Source of the DNA: Myotis daubentonii
Lineage: Eukaryota; Chordata; Mammalia; Chiroptera; Vespertilionidae
Direction: 5' to 3'
Assembly: GCF_963259705.1 (NCBI RefSeq)
Contig: NC_081846.1
Span: 58,123,205-58,187,204, forward strand
DNA: 64,000 nt
Position 1 is the first letter of the stretch. Each line of letters opens with the position of its first letter. The notes beneath the pieces are model-generated. The model ran no database searches, was not told where the DNA came from, and was given only the letters and a program-made list of their open reading frames with translations. The position numbers and the translations under genes are program-made. This document shows, piece by piece, positions 1 through 13,160 of the stretch.

Positions 1-308
1 TGGCTTTAATGTACAAATCAGGGAATTCAGCAGCAATTCTAGAAAGATCAGACATCTGTAGCAGCAGGCTATGTCTAAGAAATTTGTATTTGTGAATATG
101 AGAAGAGAAATTCATATTAAGAACTTGGAATATGTTTTTAGCATGCTTTGACATTAAAGTTTTGGTATAAAGGTGCTTATTTCTTCAACATCAATAAAAT
201 TATTAAAGTGCTTAAATGTTGGCCTTTTTATGTGAAAATACCAGTCATTCTGACAGTTCTTTTCTGGCACTTACTGCTCTTCATCCGTCCCATCTTTTCT
301 TTGGTTAG
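1..308 (+). other. ACVR1C: ACVR1C intron 3, 3' end
   Basis: AT-rich intronic sequence ending in a pyrimidine-rich tract and the acceptor TTGGTTAG at 301-308. No exon 3 coding sequence (membrane segment or GS-box TTSGSGSG) is visible here, and no repeat was recognised. Confidence 0.75.
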
Positions 309-539
309 GGTTACCTCTGCTGGTTCAGAGAACAATTGCCAGGACGATTATCCTCCAGGAGATTGTAGGAAAAGGCCGATTTGGTGAGGTCTGGCATGGA
401 AGATGGTGTGGGGAAGACGTGGCTGTGAAAATATTCTCCTCCAGAGATGAAAGATCCTGGTTTCGCGAGGCAGAAATTTACCAGACGGTGATGCTGAGAC
501 ACGAGAATGTCCTTGGTTTCATTGCTGCTGACAACAAAG
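309..539 (+). CDS. ACVR1C: ACVR1C exon 4: GS-domain end and kinase N-lobe
   Basis: This 231-nt exon starts with two bases completing a split Gly codon and ends with one base of a split Asp codon. It encodes the end of the GS segment, the glycine-rich loop (GKGRFGEVW, residues about 202-210), the ATP-anchoring lysine K222 in VAVKIF, and the helix alphaC segment [11 protein letters not shown]. It runs to AADNK at the start of the L45 loop. The acceptor is at 307-308 and the donor GT at 540-541. The length and both phases agree with exon 4 of this receptor family. Confidence 0.96.
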
Positions 540-3500
540 GTATTTTCAGTCTAATTGGTTTCAGCAAAGAAAGTGTTATGTCTATTATCAGATGAGAATA
601 AATCATCTTTTTATTAAAGTCTACATAAAAGTCTAATTTCTTTATTGAGAAAAGAAAAAATCCTTTCTTTTCTCCATAGATACATGTGCGTAACCATACA
701 ATGAAGCAGGGCAAAGGGCAAACCTGTCGTATGAAATGATGATGACACTGTAGCCAGGTTGACATTTTAAATATTTGATGACTGGTGAACTTTCCAATCA
801 GATCAGAAATTTCAACTGGAACAGAATCCTGCCATGCTGGCTTTTTATCCCTGTGGTTGGTGGGTCATGAAGAGATCTGGAGGCATCTTGGTGGGGGTCG
901 GGGTCGGGTGGGGGCTGCTTTGAGTGCCCAGGGGAAAGGAATGTCACTGGGGGTTTTCAATAGTAGCTCTTAGCTAATCAGGACAGAAATATTTCAGTGT
1001 TTTGATAATTGATACAAATGTATCAATGAATGCTAGTTGAATGTTCACCTTTGCCAGGACTATAGTTTTCATCTGTGCAACAAGCTTAAACTCCAGTATG
1101 CAAGCTTTCTGTGACCATTATGGGAATGGCGGCAAGCAAGACAATTTCAGTGAGATTTTCTATTGATGTACTTTGAGTATGATTTGTATCTTGACCTTTA
1201 ACATTAACAGCACCAAATAGTATCATTTTTTGAGTTTTGTGGAACAAGACAGAGCATCAGCTTTCTGGTATTTAAATAATACTTAAAAAATATTGTATAT
1301 ATCCCTGAGCAATCAGGGACTGGATATAAAGTTTGTAGATTACCTATGCTCTCTTTTCTTTTCTTTTTTCCCCCCTCTTTTCTTTTTTTTTTTGTATAGC
1401 TTTTATTCATTTAACTGTACATTAGTTTCCTCAAAGGGGAACAGGGAACAAAGGTGAGCGTATCTCCAGTCCATTGGTTTTTATTTGATTCAGTAATACA
1501 TAAAGAACTTTGGGAGGTAGAGATTGTAACCTCTAGCTAAAAAAAAACAAATTATCTGTGGATATCAGGTACCTACCAATACCTATAAAAATTAAAAATC
1601 TATGATTATTTTTATATAATACTAGAGGCCTGGTGCATGGATTCTTGCACTGGTGGGGTTCCTCAGCCTGGCCTGTGCAATCTTGCAATCCGGGACCCCT
1701 CAGGGGATGTTGGCTGGCCTGCGGGGATTGGGCTGAAACCGGCAGTCCAAAATCCCCTGAGGGATATAGTAGTGTGCGACGTGGCAGGTAGCTGTGGAGG
1801 AGCCTGAGCCTGGACCGGGCACCACACTGCTCCCGCTCATCCCAGCCCCACTGCACCTGCCACCACAGTGGCTCGGTAGCGCTGTCTTGGAGGCGGGAGA
1901 GGCTTGCGCTGCTGCAGCTGTGCTTGCCAGCCGTGAGCCCAGTGTCTCTGAGCTTGGCAGCTGAGCACGCTGACCTCCAGGGGGCAGCTCCTGTGTTGAA
2001 CGTCTGCCCCCTGGTGGTCCATGTGAGTCATAGTGACTGGTTGTTCGGTCGTTTAGTTGGTCGCTTAGGCTTTTATATATATAGATAATCTGGATCATGA
2101 AAGTATCCATTATTAATTACACGGCAAAAGAGAAACTTAGGTTATTATACATTTTGGCCATGATTACATTTGCTGATGATTTATCTTATCTGATTTGCTA
2201 GAGAAAAACTGTGTAAAGTCAAGATGAGCTTTAAAGAAAGATTCTTTCAGGAAACTTATATGCTTACTAGAGGCCCAATGCATGAAATTCATGCAAGGGG
2301 CTTGGCCCTCGCAGCCATGGTGGCTTGCCTTGGCCCTCGCAGCTGCGGCTTCATCCAGGAGGTCATCTGGAAGGATTTCCATAATGTTGTTTAGCTGTCC
2401 AGTCTAATTAGCATATTACACTTTTATTATTACAGACTAGAGGCCCGGTGCACAAAAATTTGTGCACTCGGGGGGGGGTCCGTCAGACCAGCCTGTGCCC
2501 TCTCACAGTCTGGAACCCCTCAGGGGATGACCACCTGCTGGCTTAGGCCCCCCCAGGGGATTGGGCCTAAGATGGCAATCAGACATTTCTCTGGCAGCCT
2601 GGCAGCCCTCAGGGGAAGTCCACTTGCCAGCGGGGAGCAGGCCTAAACTGCAGTTGGACATCCTTAGCACTGCTGAGGAGGCAGGAGAGGCTCCCACCAC
2701 CACCACTGTACTGGCAGCCATCAGCCTGGCTTGTGGCTGAGCAGAACTCCCCATGTGAGAGTGCACTGATCACCAGAGGGTAGCTCCTGCATTGAGCGTC
2801 TGCCCCCTGGTGGTCAGTGTGTGTCATAGTGACCAGTCACTCCCAATCTTTCTGCTGTTAGGGTCAGTTTGCATATTACCCTTTTACTATATAGGATAGA
2901 GGCCTGGTACACGGGTGGGGGCCGGCTGGTTTGCCCTGAAGGGTGTCCCAGATCAGGATGGGGGTCCTGCTTGGGTGCCTGGCCAGCCTGGGTGTGGGGC
3001 TGATGGCTCTTTGCATCTGATCACACCCCCTTCAGGGTGGGGGTCCCCACTGGGGTGCCTGGCCAGTCTGGGTGAGGGGCTGAGGGCCGTTTTCAGGCTG
3101 GTGGGTGACTGAAGCTCCCAACCTCTCCTTTTTTTCTTTTGTTTTTATTCTGGGATTTATTTACCTTCTATGGCTGTCACTGGAGCTGAGAGCTGGCTTT
3201 AGCTCTGAGGCTCGGCTCCAGCTCTGAGACCTCGGCTGCTGAAAGCAGGTATCTGGGCTTTGTTTAGCTTCTATAATTGAAACACTGTTGCAGCTCCAGC
3301 TCTGACTGCTGAAGGCAGGTATCTGGGGTTTGTTTAGCTTCTATAATTGCAACATTGTTTCTTAGAGTGCAAGCTCAGAGCCCAGCAGTGGCAGGCGGGG
3401 AACCTTGGCTTCCTACATCACTGGAGCAAGCAAGCCTCCTGTTCGCTTCAGCTGCCTGGCTGCTGGCCGCCATCTTGGTTGGCAGTTAATTTGCATATCT

Positions 3501-6500
3501 CGCTGATTAGCCAATGGGAAGGGTAGCAAAGACGATTAATTACCATGTTTCTCTATTATTAGATAGGATATGCTTAGCCCCTGGGCACAGACAATAATGT
3601 GGTGAAGGCCTGGGAGGGGTGGGTGCCAGGTGGAGGTGGTCAATGGGGGGGGAAAAAAGGGACATCTGTAATACTATCCTATATAATAAAAGATTAATAT
3701 GCTAAGTGTCTGGTTGTCCAGTTGGCCATTCAACCAATCAAAGTGTAATATGCTAATGATATGCTAAGGCCACTCAACTGTTCGCTGTGACGTGCACTGA
3801 CCACCAGGGGGCAGACAGTTGACCAGTCAACCAGTCGCTATGATGTGTACTGATCACGAGGGGGCAGATGCTCCAATCTGTAGGTTAGCTTGCTACTGGG
3901 GTCCAGCCGTGGAGCCCTCCCGCAGTCCTTCCCTGGCTGGCCAACCTCCCACATCCCTCCCCGGCCCCAATCATGCACCAGTGGGGTCCCTCGGCCTGGC
4001 CTGTGCCCTCTCTCAATCTGGGACACCTCAGGGGATGTCGGAGAGCCAGTTTAAGCCTGATCCCTCAGGCTAGGCCAAGGGACCCCACTGGTGCATGAAT
4101 TCGTGCACTGGGCCTCTAGTCAACAATAAAGATAAATTAAAAAGAAATAAAAGATTCTTTCCAAATTCTTAACTACATATTCTTTGAAAATATATCCAGC
4201 CTATTGAAAATGAAACATTTCTTGTTAAGCTGTTAAGAAATTCTTTTCCTTCCTAATGTTGAGTTAAACTACCTCCTGGTTAGATTAATTAGAATGTGGT
4301 GAAAGTAGTAATGACTTATAGTTATATGGATCATCTTGATGGGCTAATTTAATTATGATGTTTATTGGATTATAAAACAAGAAAGATCATTTGCACAAGA
4401 AAGATCATTCTTGATTTTCTCTTCTTCAGTTACTGGTCTACCTGTCAGTGGCTTCCTTGTCAGTAGCTTTGTGCCTGATTCCAAATAGTCTCTAACATCA
4501 CTTTCATCATCATGCATTTTTGTATTTTTTGCAACACTTAAAGTTTCACTTTTTAGTCAACTGTCTGACAAAGACATTGATGTGAGAAGGCAAAGATAGC
4601 CACTGGTGTTAAGCTGGGAGAGAGGTGTGAGTAAGGGTTAGTTTTATATAAGGTCAGTTTAGTAGTAAACTTTATGATGTTATGCTTATTTTTTTCATTG
4701 CTAGGAAGTGTTTTCACTACCAGCTTTGGAAATTAAATGCTTGGATAAAGAGGAGCTCTTGTACTTAACACTAGGTAGAAAAAGCCCTTAGCAATGATTT
4801 TTTTTATAGTTTTGTTTCCCTGAGCATCGGAACTGGTCAGGAGTGCCGAGGGCTATTGTAGACACTTTATCCTGAAAGCTAAAGCTAACTCTAGGGACTA
4901 TAATACCTAAAGAAGACTTAGGCTGCTTTTTTCTTCTGCTAACAATCTTTTATAAGCTTGATTAGCTTTTGGTTTAATGGGGGAGAACTATTTGAAAATG
5001 TCTAGTTATTGTATTTGGCTCTTAATATACAATATTTGGGGGGAAATCATCAACTTCATATTAGAAAGGTAAGTAATATTAGCATTCTTAGAATGTTAGA
5101 GCTCCTATGGCAGTACAAATACTTTGTGTAAATTTTTTATATTTCTATTTTTTATTGGTACAATGTTTCTTAAAATCTCAAGAGAAATTTATAACACAAC
5201 ACTGAGCCTAAATGCATCTCTCAGTAGTTTCTCCTATAATGTGGTTGCTATCACTGGCAAATATCAAGGGAATAAGAAAGTTGTTCAGTTAGAATCATTG
5301 CCTCGCAGCTTCCTATAACTATGGTGGGAACATATAACAGGTTGTAATATATCAACATCTTCAGGAACTCATTGAGACTTTTTACTTTATGAATTCGAAC
5401 CGTCAGCATTATCCATGAAGGAATTCACTTTGCTTTGTTAACAATACAGATTTACTAGAAGCACTGACATTTGTTAAAAACTTTTGGCTTCTTTTTCAAC
5501 ATATATTTACAGCACCCCAATTTTTTCCTGTTAGATAATGGAACTTGGACCCAACTTTGGCTTGTCTTGGAATATCATGAACAGGGCTCCTTGTATGACT
5601 ATTTGAATAGAAACATAGTGACTGTGGCTGGGATGATCAGACTGGCACTTTCCATAGCTAGTGGTCTGGCCCACCTTCACATGGAGATTGTTGGTACACA
5701 AGGTAGGTATTTTATTTCTCAGTTTTTCTCCTTAAATATGAAGATAGGAACACTAAGTTGTATTTTATTTTTGTTAATCACCACCTCAGAATATTTTTGC
5801 CATTGATTTTTTAGAGAAAGTAGAATGGAAGAGGGGGAGAGCGAGAACATTGATGTGAGAGAGACACATCGATTGGTTGCCTCCCACACGCATCCCAACT
5901 GGGGCCAGGGATCAAACCTGCAACCCAGGTACATGCCCTTGACCAGGAATTGAACCCATGACACTCCGGTCTGCAGGCTGATGCTTTACCCACTGAGCCA
6001 CACTGCCCATGGAGGAATACTACATTGTCTTTTAGTGTTTAGTTGTATTTTATTTTATTACAGCTATCAAATGTAAAGAAACACTAAAGGTACTTTATAA
6101 AGCTGAAGATTTGTCATGATAGAACCAACTATCATCTATATACTTGTCATTTTGTATATCATCCATAATAACATTTCTTTTCTGTTTACTGAATTAATAG
6201 AGAATTGGCTCTAGAAAGTCATTAGTTCAGTCAGAGTACTGGTTCTCCAATTTGGATTCATGATCCTTTTGATTTCTTAAAAATGATTGAGGACTCCCCA
6301 AAGTTTTTTTTTTGCCTATGAATTATATCTATTAATATTTACTATATTAGAACTAAAACTGAAAAATTTAAAAAAACGAATTTACCTAAAATAACAATAA
6401 TTATTTAACCAATTAAATATTAGCATAAATAACATAATTTTAAAAAATTCACATAATTTTATAAGACAAAAACCAGTTTAGTAAAAATTATGGTTTTGTT

Positions 6501-9500
6501 TTACATTTCTGCAAATCTATTTAATGACTGGTGTAATGTCTGGATTTTCATGCCTGTTCTTCATTCAGTCTGTTCCAACATGTTGCTTTGTTTGAAGTAT
6601 GGGAAGAAAAGGTGACATTGCACAGACATATAGTTGGAAAACAGTCTCAAGGACCCCCAGGGATCTTCGGGCCACATTTGAGAACAGTTCATCTAGGATC
6701 GTAGACGTTTGAAACTTGTTTTGTAAGAGGATATTTGCTGTGTTTTCATGTGTACATAGCAATGCTAATTCTTTCCTATTCATTCAGCAAACATATCTGA
6801 GTGGCTACTAAATGTGACCTAGTGACCTAAGCATTGAGGGCATGGTGATGACTAAGACACAATCTCTGCCCTTATGCAGTGTATAGTCTAGCTGGGAGAG
6901 GCAGATAATTAAACATATATATGAATAAGTTAGACATATGAAATAGTGATATGAGCTATAAAGAAGGCAAAATGGGGTACTCTGATGGCGAATGACTTCG
7001 GATGAAGAATAGGTGGTCAGAGAAGACCTCTTTTAGGCGATATGTGAGCCAAGTCTTCAAAATAATTCCTTTTGGAGAGATTCAGTCTTCAGTAATGACA
7101 AAAGTGAATATTCTTGTCTCATCCTTCACAGGCAAACCTGCCATTGCTCATCGGGACATAAAATCAAAGAATATCTTAGTGAAAAAATGTGAAACTTGTG
7201 CCATAGCAGACTTTGGATTAGCTGTGAAGCATGATTCCATACTGAACACTATTGACATACCTCAGAATCCTAAAGTGGGAACCAAAAGGTAAGCCAGCTT
7301 ACTTTGGCACTAAGACTTACGACTGTCCCGTACACATGAATGTCCAGGATGTGTGTAGGGATGGGGCAGAGTTCCAAATGGGAAATCATTAGACCCAAGA
7401 AAACAAAAAGGTCTTCTCTGGGTCACTGAGAAATGAGCGGCGCAATGGCTATAAAGCAAGGGGAGCTGGCATTTGGTCATACAGAAAGTAGCCAGTTGGC
7501 CAGTGGCGATGCTTGGGGAAGGAGATGGTGGTATATTGTTTTTAGTGTGTCACGTTCTGAGAACATATTTTCCTACAGAAAAGAGGAAAACAATGTCTCC
7601 CAAAGCCTTTATACCTCACAAATGAACTGAAACTCAGGGCTAGTTCTACATGCTCAGATTCTAAACAACAGATACGAATCTATATAGTGGACGTGAGAGG
7701 TGAGGACTGTGCATAATGCTTACAGATATGCACTCTTGTGTTCTCTCAGTATTTGAAAATGTTCTGTAACAACTTCTGCATTTACCCATAGTTGCATTTA
7801 ACCTTAAGTCTCCCAAATTGATGATGAGTTCGGACACAGTTCCCACATTCAAGGAACAGAATCTCTGAGAGTTAAGAGCAGGCTTGATATTATCAAGTAT
7901 ACCACACATGTGTAGGACGGCCCCATTTGCAGTGGGACGTCCGGTGTTTTCTTGTTGTGGCCAGCCTGTGACCATGGGGTCAGCATGCTTCATTTCCTTT
8001 TATTTGTGTTTCAGGCTCTGTGCCCCTTTGGCATCCTCCCAGGTTTCTTAACCTTGAAATGAGAAACAACCCAAACATTTCCTGGAGCTGTTAAAGGCCC
8101 TTGAGAAAGGAGAATTTCTAAGCTGGCATAGTCAGCCTCCAAGCCATAATTGAGAGTCCAGGCCAGTCCCTCTGAGTCCTCCACTTGGTTCCTGGGAGAC
8201 TTGAATGAGGCCCCAGAAACACTTCAAGACAGTTTATTCAGACGGGGCAGCCCTATGGGGCCTCCTTTTTTTCCTTATAAAAAGCGAGCTTTGACTTTTG
8301 CCCATCGTACTGTCCCCACATTAGGGGCCCTCAGGGGAGCCTTGGATGCCAGATTCCCTGGGATCTAAAACTTTTAAAAGAGTTTGGGAGCGTGTTGCAC
8401 CCTCACCTGAAAACTCTGAGTAGTTCTCCAAATCTTCCTAGGACAGCTCGCTAGGCTCAGTCAGGTCTCAGAAACGGTATATTACTTTGGTTTAGTCCTG
8501 TTAAGATAAGACTGTAATTTTGTTGGAGCCAACATAAAATGTACTAGTATATGTTTCTTGGAGCCAGTGTGTCCATTCAGAACAGATTATTGTGGGACAC
8601 TGCTGAGCTCTGTGCTGGAGGACTGGGCCCACCATGAATAAAACCTACTCTTTGCCCTCAAGGAGCTTTCCTTGGCAAGGAGCTACTGGTGGAAATGGAG
8701 TTTCGTCTCTCCTATTGAGTGTTGTGCGTACTGAATCCCCTCCGGCTTGTGCTTTCCAAGCATTTGGCTCCTGGCACACATGCTTTAATACTGACGGGGT
8801 GACCCCTCGTTCTATTAAAAGTATTTTTTAAATGATGGTCGAGTCAATAACTGTATTATTTAATCTTATTCTGTTATAGTACCGTGGTTCAGATCCACCT
8901 GTAAAACTGATGTAAGCTATGTTCACTTATGTTTTGTATCAGGATTTAGTAAGATTATGTTTTACTGGACTGCTAAAAGCCATACACAGAATCTGACATG
9001 TGCATGTTTTGAAGGTATATGGCCCCTGAAATGCTTGATGATACAATGAATGTGAATATCTTTGAGTCCTTCAAACGCGCTGACATTTATTCTGTTGGTC
9101 TGGTTTACTGGGAAATAGCCCGAAGGTGTTCAGTTGGAGGTAAGATGTTGGGCATATTCTTTCTGTCTGCTTTTCTTTGATGTTCTGAATACGAGATAGG
9201 ATGTTCTTTTTTTTCTCAGCACTATATTAAATGATTTCTTACTAGTTAAGAGAATACCTATTGGCATATATTTTAAGTGGCAAAAGTAGAGTGTCCTGCA
9301 CATAATGGGAGATTTTATATTATGATTACCGCTTATGTGGGGGTGACAGTTCTCCTGATAATTCTGATTTTCATAACGATACTTAGCAAAGCACTTGAAA
9401 TTTTTACTCGAGTTTGTATGCCATTAGCTATATCCCTATTTTATACCAGAAATGAAATCCAAAGAAGTGAAATGGCTTGCCAAGGCCACAGGACTTGAAA

Positions 9501-12500
9501 TGAAGTCTTCTGATTCTCAGACTTTTCTTATTCTTTTCTTTCCTATGATGAGGAATGTGTGGGGTATAAAGTGGAGGTCAGAGGTGAGCCAAGACTAACT
9601 CCTGACTCTACTGCTCCCAGCAGTTAGAGATGAATAATGAGAGGAAGAATTTGAGAGAATGAAACCCTACCAATGCAGTCTGATGGGACTGTTTCATCAG
9701 TGGGAGAAAGTAAATACTGGGATTAAATGGTTTAGAGTCTTATCTTTCAAGTGAGACAGATTTAGGGCTAAACCTTGGTTTAACAACTTCCTGAACATCT
9801 GACTTTCAGCAAGTTACTTGGTATCACTTTCCCCAGTTGTGAAATGAAGAAATGAAAAAACGGACCCCACTGGATTGGAGGATGTAATGGATTAATTCAG
9901 TTAATTGAGGTGAAGCTTTTAGCACAGAGCAAACTCAGATAAATATTCAATGAAAGAACTGTCCTTATTTAACCACTACCAACTTTTTGCATTTTGTATT
10001 GATCTCATTTTACCTCACATCAATCTCATTTAAAAAAAAGAGAAAAACTTAAAATTGTGTTTGAATGAGGAAACATACGTTCCCCCTGTATTCATTGACG
10101 AGATAATAAAACATTCAGAAAGATGAAACTATTTCTATAAGCACTGTAACTACACTGGAAGCACTGAGCCTGTGGCTGAGCTCCAGATCTGCCACTAATA
10201 GCTGTATGACCTTCAGCAACCTCTCGACTCTCTTTGTGCCTCAGTTTCCTTGTTCTGTAAAATAGAAATAATATAGCACTTTCTTTAGTCAGTGGTTTTG
10301 AGGAATGATTAGTTAAAACATCTAAAGGGCTTAGAACAGTGCTTGGTAAATATCAAGATTCAAACATATTTGTCGTTATTTATATTGATATTTGTCTAGC
10401 TTTGCTTTTCGGTTTTTGTCCTTAAATTTTCTTCACCTGTCAGAATAGTAATGTACTATTAACACAATTTGAAGTTCATTTTCCAATATTATGACGCATC
10501 TTAAATGTTTTAAATTAAAAGGACTGTAGTTAATGCAAATGATTTTATCAGGAAATTCTTGAATTTAAGTACTAATCTGATAACTAAGGTTTAGTCTTTG
10601 TCTAAGTATTTGAGACTCTTTACATATTAACCTTCATGTTAAACCATCCGCCTTCAAATACTTTGCTTACTTCTTTGGAACATTCTTAGTTATAGAGGTT
10701 CTAAAATTCAAATGTAAGAAATTCAGCTCTTAAAAGATTGCCTAACAATTTTTAAAAAATAAACCTATTTTATTTTGAAAAAGTTATTTAATAGAGAAAT
10801 ATACTTCACTCATAGCAATAAGGCCATGCTATAAATTTTACAATTAAATGTTATTTTTTTCTGAATTGCACAGTAGAATGATATGTAAATAAAAATTTAT
10901 AGACTTTTCATAGTATAAATTATATTTTATATAACAAAATTATATAAATTTAATATATTTACATGAAATTATATATAATATGTAGTAGATAGTTATATAA
11001 TAGTATTATATAAAATAATTATATAATTTTTGTCTAAAATTTATGTAATTATCAAGATTACATAAATTTTTATGAAGACGAAGGGATTAGTTAAAGAACA
11101 TATTAAAAATAGCCCATGGACACAGACAATAGTGTGGTGAGGGCAAAGGGAGGAGAGTGGGGGTTGGGTGCAAGTGGTCAGAGGGGTGGAAATGGTGGAC
11201 ATCTGCAATAGTGACAACAAAAAATTTAAATAAAAAATTCATAAATGTATATAACTATTCAACCGAATACTTTAAACTTATATATTTAATATTTTAAAAT
11301 ATTTTTATTGATTTCAGAGAGGAAGGGAAAGTGAGAGAGAGATAGAAACATCAATGGTGAGAGAGAATCATTGATTGGCTGCCTCCTACACGCCCCACCC
11401 TGGGGATCGAGCCCGCAACCCGGGCATGTGCCCTGACGGGGAATCGAGCTGTGACCTCCTGGTTCATAGGTTGACGCTCAACCACTGAGCCAAGCCAGCT
11501 TATATATTTAATTTTATAGTGATGCATAATTTTAATAGACCTGACTTTCTAGTTTCCCATGCTACCATTTGTGCCTAGAAGACTTAACTAATAAATTATT
11601 TCAAAGTAAGCATCTTTATTATTCACACTGGGAAATTTAATGTGCAAATTTCTTATAGGAATTGTTGAGGAGTACCAGTTGCCTTATTATGACATGGTGC
11701 CTTCAGATCCCTCAATAGAGGAAATGAGGAAGGTTGTTTGTGATCAGAAGTTTCGACCAAGCATCCCAAACCAGTGGCAAAGCTGTGAAGTAAGCCTAAA
11801 TTCTTATGTATATTTTTTCCTATTGTAATTGTGAGGTAAGTATCAGGGAGGATTTTCACAGACCATATAGTTCTTCTCTTTTAATCTAGGCATCCCGTTC
11901 ATTTCATATATGTAGGTTTATGTCTTTAATGTTATTCCCTTTAGTTGCAGTATATACACCTAATGCCTAAGTTATGGGGCAGTAACAATCCCAGGTTAGG
12001 CAACTTTCAACAACATCTGTGCTCCCTGTGGTGATTCAGAAATCCAGGTGACTTTGATCTTGGGATGCTATCTCAATGCATAATTTTTAGGTGTCTAGGC
12101 CAAGAAAAGAGAGGAGCTAGAGCAGTGGTCCTCCGGAATGAGGCCCAGAAATCAAGATTTTAAAAAGATCCCCAGGTGATTCAAATGTGCAGCCAAGGTT
12201 GAGAACCACTGAGCTAGAGAGTCACACACTGGCTCTTTAATGATTTGGCTCCAAGTGACTCACATCCCTTCCAGAACCTGGTCCCATCTCACAGGAAGGG
12301 GCCAGGAACCGTGGGGAGCGAGGCATATGGGGGAACTCAATGTCTGTGCCACACAGAGTATTGCAATTTCAGTCCCCCTTTTATTCCATAAACTATTCCC
12401 AATCCCCAGCCCTGCAGAAGCTTGAGTGTATTCTCTTTCCTCAGAAAAGCTTCCTTTTCTGGCAGGGACAGTTGTTGTTTATCTCTTAATCCCCAACACC

Positions 12501-13097
12501 ACATGCACTAACCATCGTAGAGGAGACACACAATAAGTGCTTATTGCAATGCTGGTTCTGCCGTACTTGCGGATACTTTTCTGGCTCCCACAAAGAGAAA
12601 GGAGGGAAGGTGGGGAAAGACTGTAAACCATCTCCCCCATCCCAGTTATTACTGTATATCTTCTGCCATGCATAAATGTAATGCTTGAAGTCTTTTTGTA
12701 AGTTACATGTTTTAATTTGGCTTTGTCATAGGCATTATTTTATACAGTTGCTTCCTCCCCGGTCCCCATGCTTCACTCAGCTCTTTCTATTGAAGGCAAG
12801 ACTTATGTCTTGGTGTTTCTATGTAGATAGCTTACCTACATACTTACTGAAGAGGTAGAATTTGAGGCATTTATAACCAAATTGAAATTAAAATTTTTCT
12901 TATGTTAATAATTTCATATATATGAAAGAATAAATGTCATATCTGTAAAGTTTAATATGTAATAAAAAATGAAAAGCAGAAAATCCAGTACCAAGTTTTA
13001 AAAATGGAAAATTTCCAGCACCTAGGAATATTCTTTATTCCTCTGAGGGGTTTCTGTCATAACTAATTATTTATTGCCTTGCTTTTCTTTAGAATTT

Positions 13098-13160
<63 letters not shown>

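Larger units (their letters stand above)
2249..4149 (+). mobile_element. 5'-truncated L1 3' end, split by Helitrons
   Basis: A short bat L1 3'UTR tail survives in three pieces: 2249-2266, 3569-3676 and 4120-4149. It contains the typical cacagacaataatgtggtg segment and an A-rich end with AATAAA. A perfect 12-bp direct repeat, aaagattctttc (2237-2248 and 4150-4161), flanks the assembly and marks the L1 target duplication. Everything between the pieces is later Helitron insertion (H2-H4 and H5). Confidence 0.8.
9140..11658 (+). other. ACVR1C: ACVR1C intron 7
   Basis: Contains two MIR-like SINEs (about 9745-9950 and 10150-10360), a very AT-rich stretch (10780-11090), an L1 3' tail (11095-11245) and a Ves SINE (11291-11498). 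It ends with the acceptor tttcttatag (11649-11658). Confidence 0.6.

Noticed and set aside
3466..3478. YY1 motif as the promoter of a host gene
   Set aside because: It sits within a Helitron inside an ACVR1C intron; no first exon or CpG island follows.
13102..13157. Replication origin or palindromic cruciform at the (TA)n tract
   Set aside because: A plain dinucleotide microsatellite explains it; no further support.
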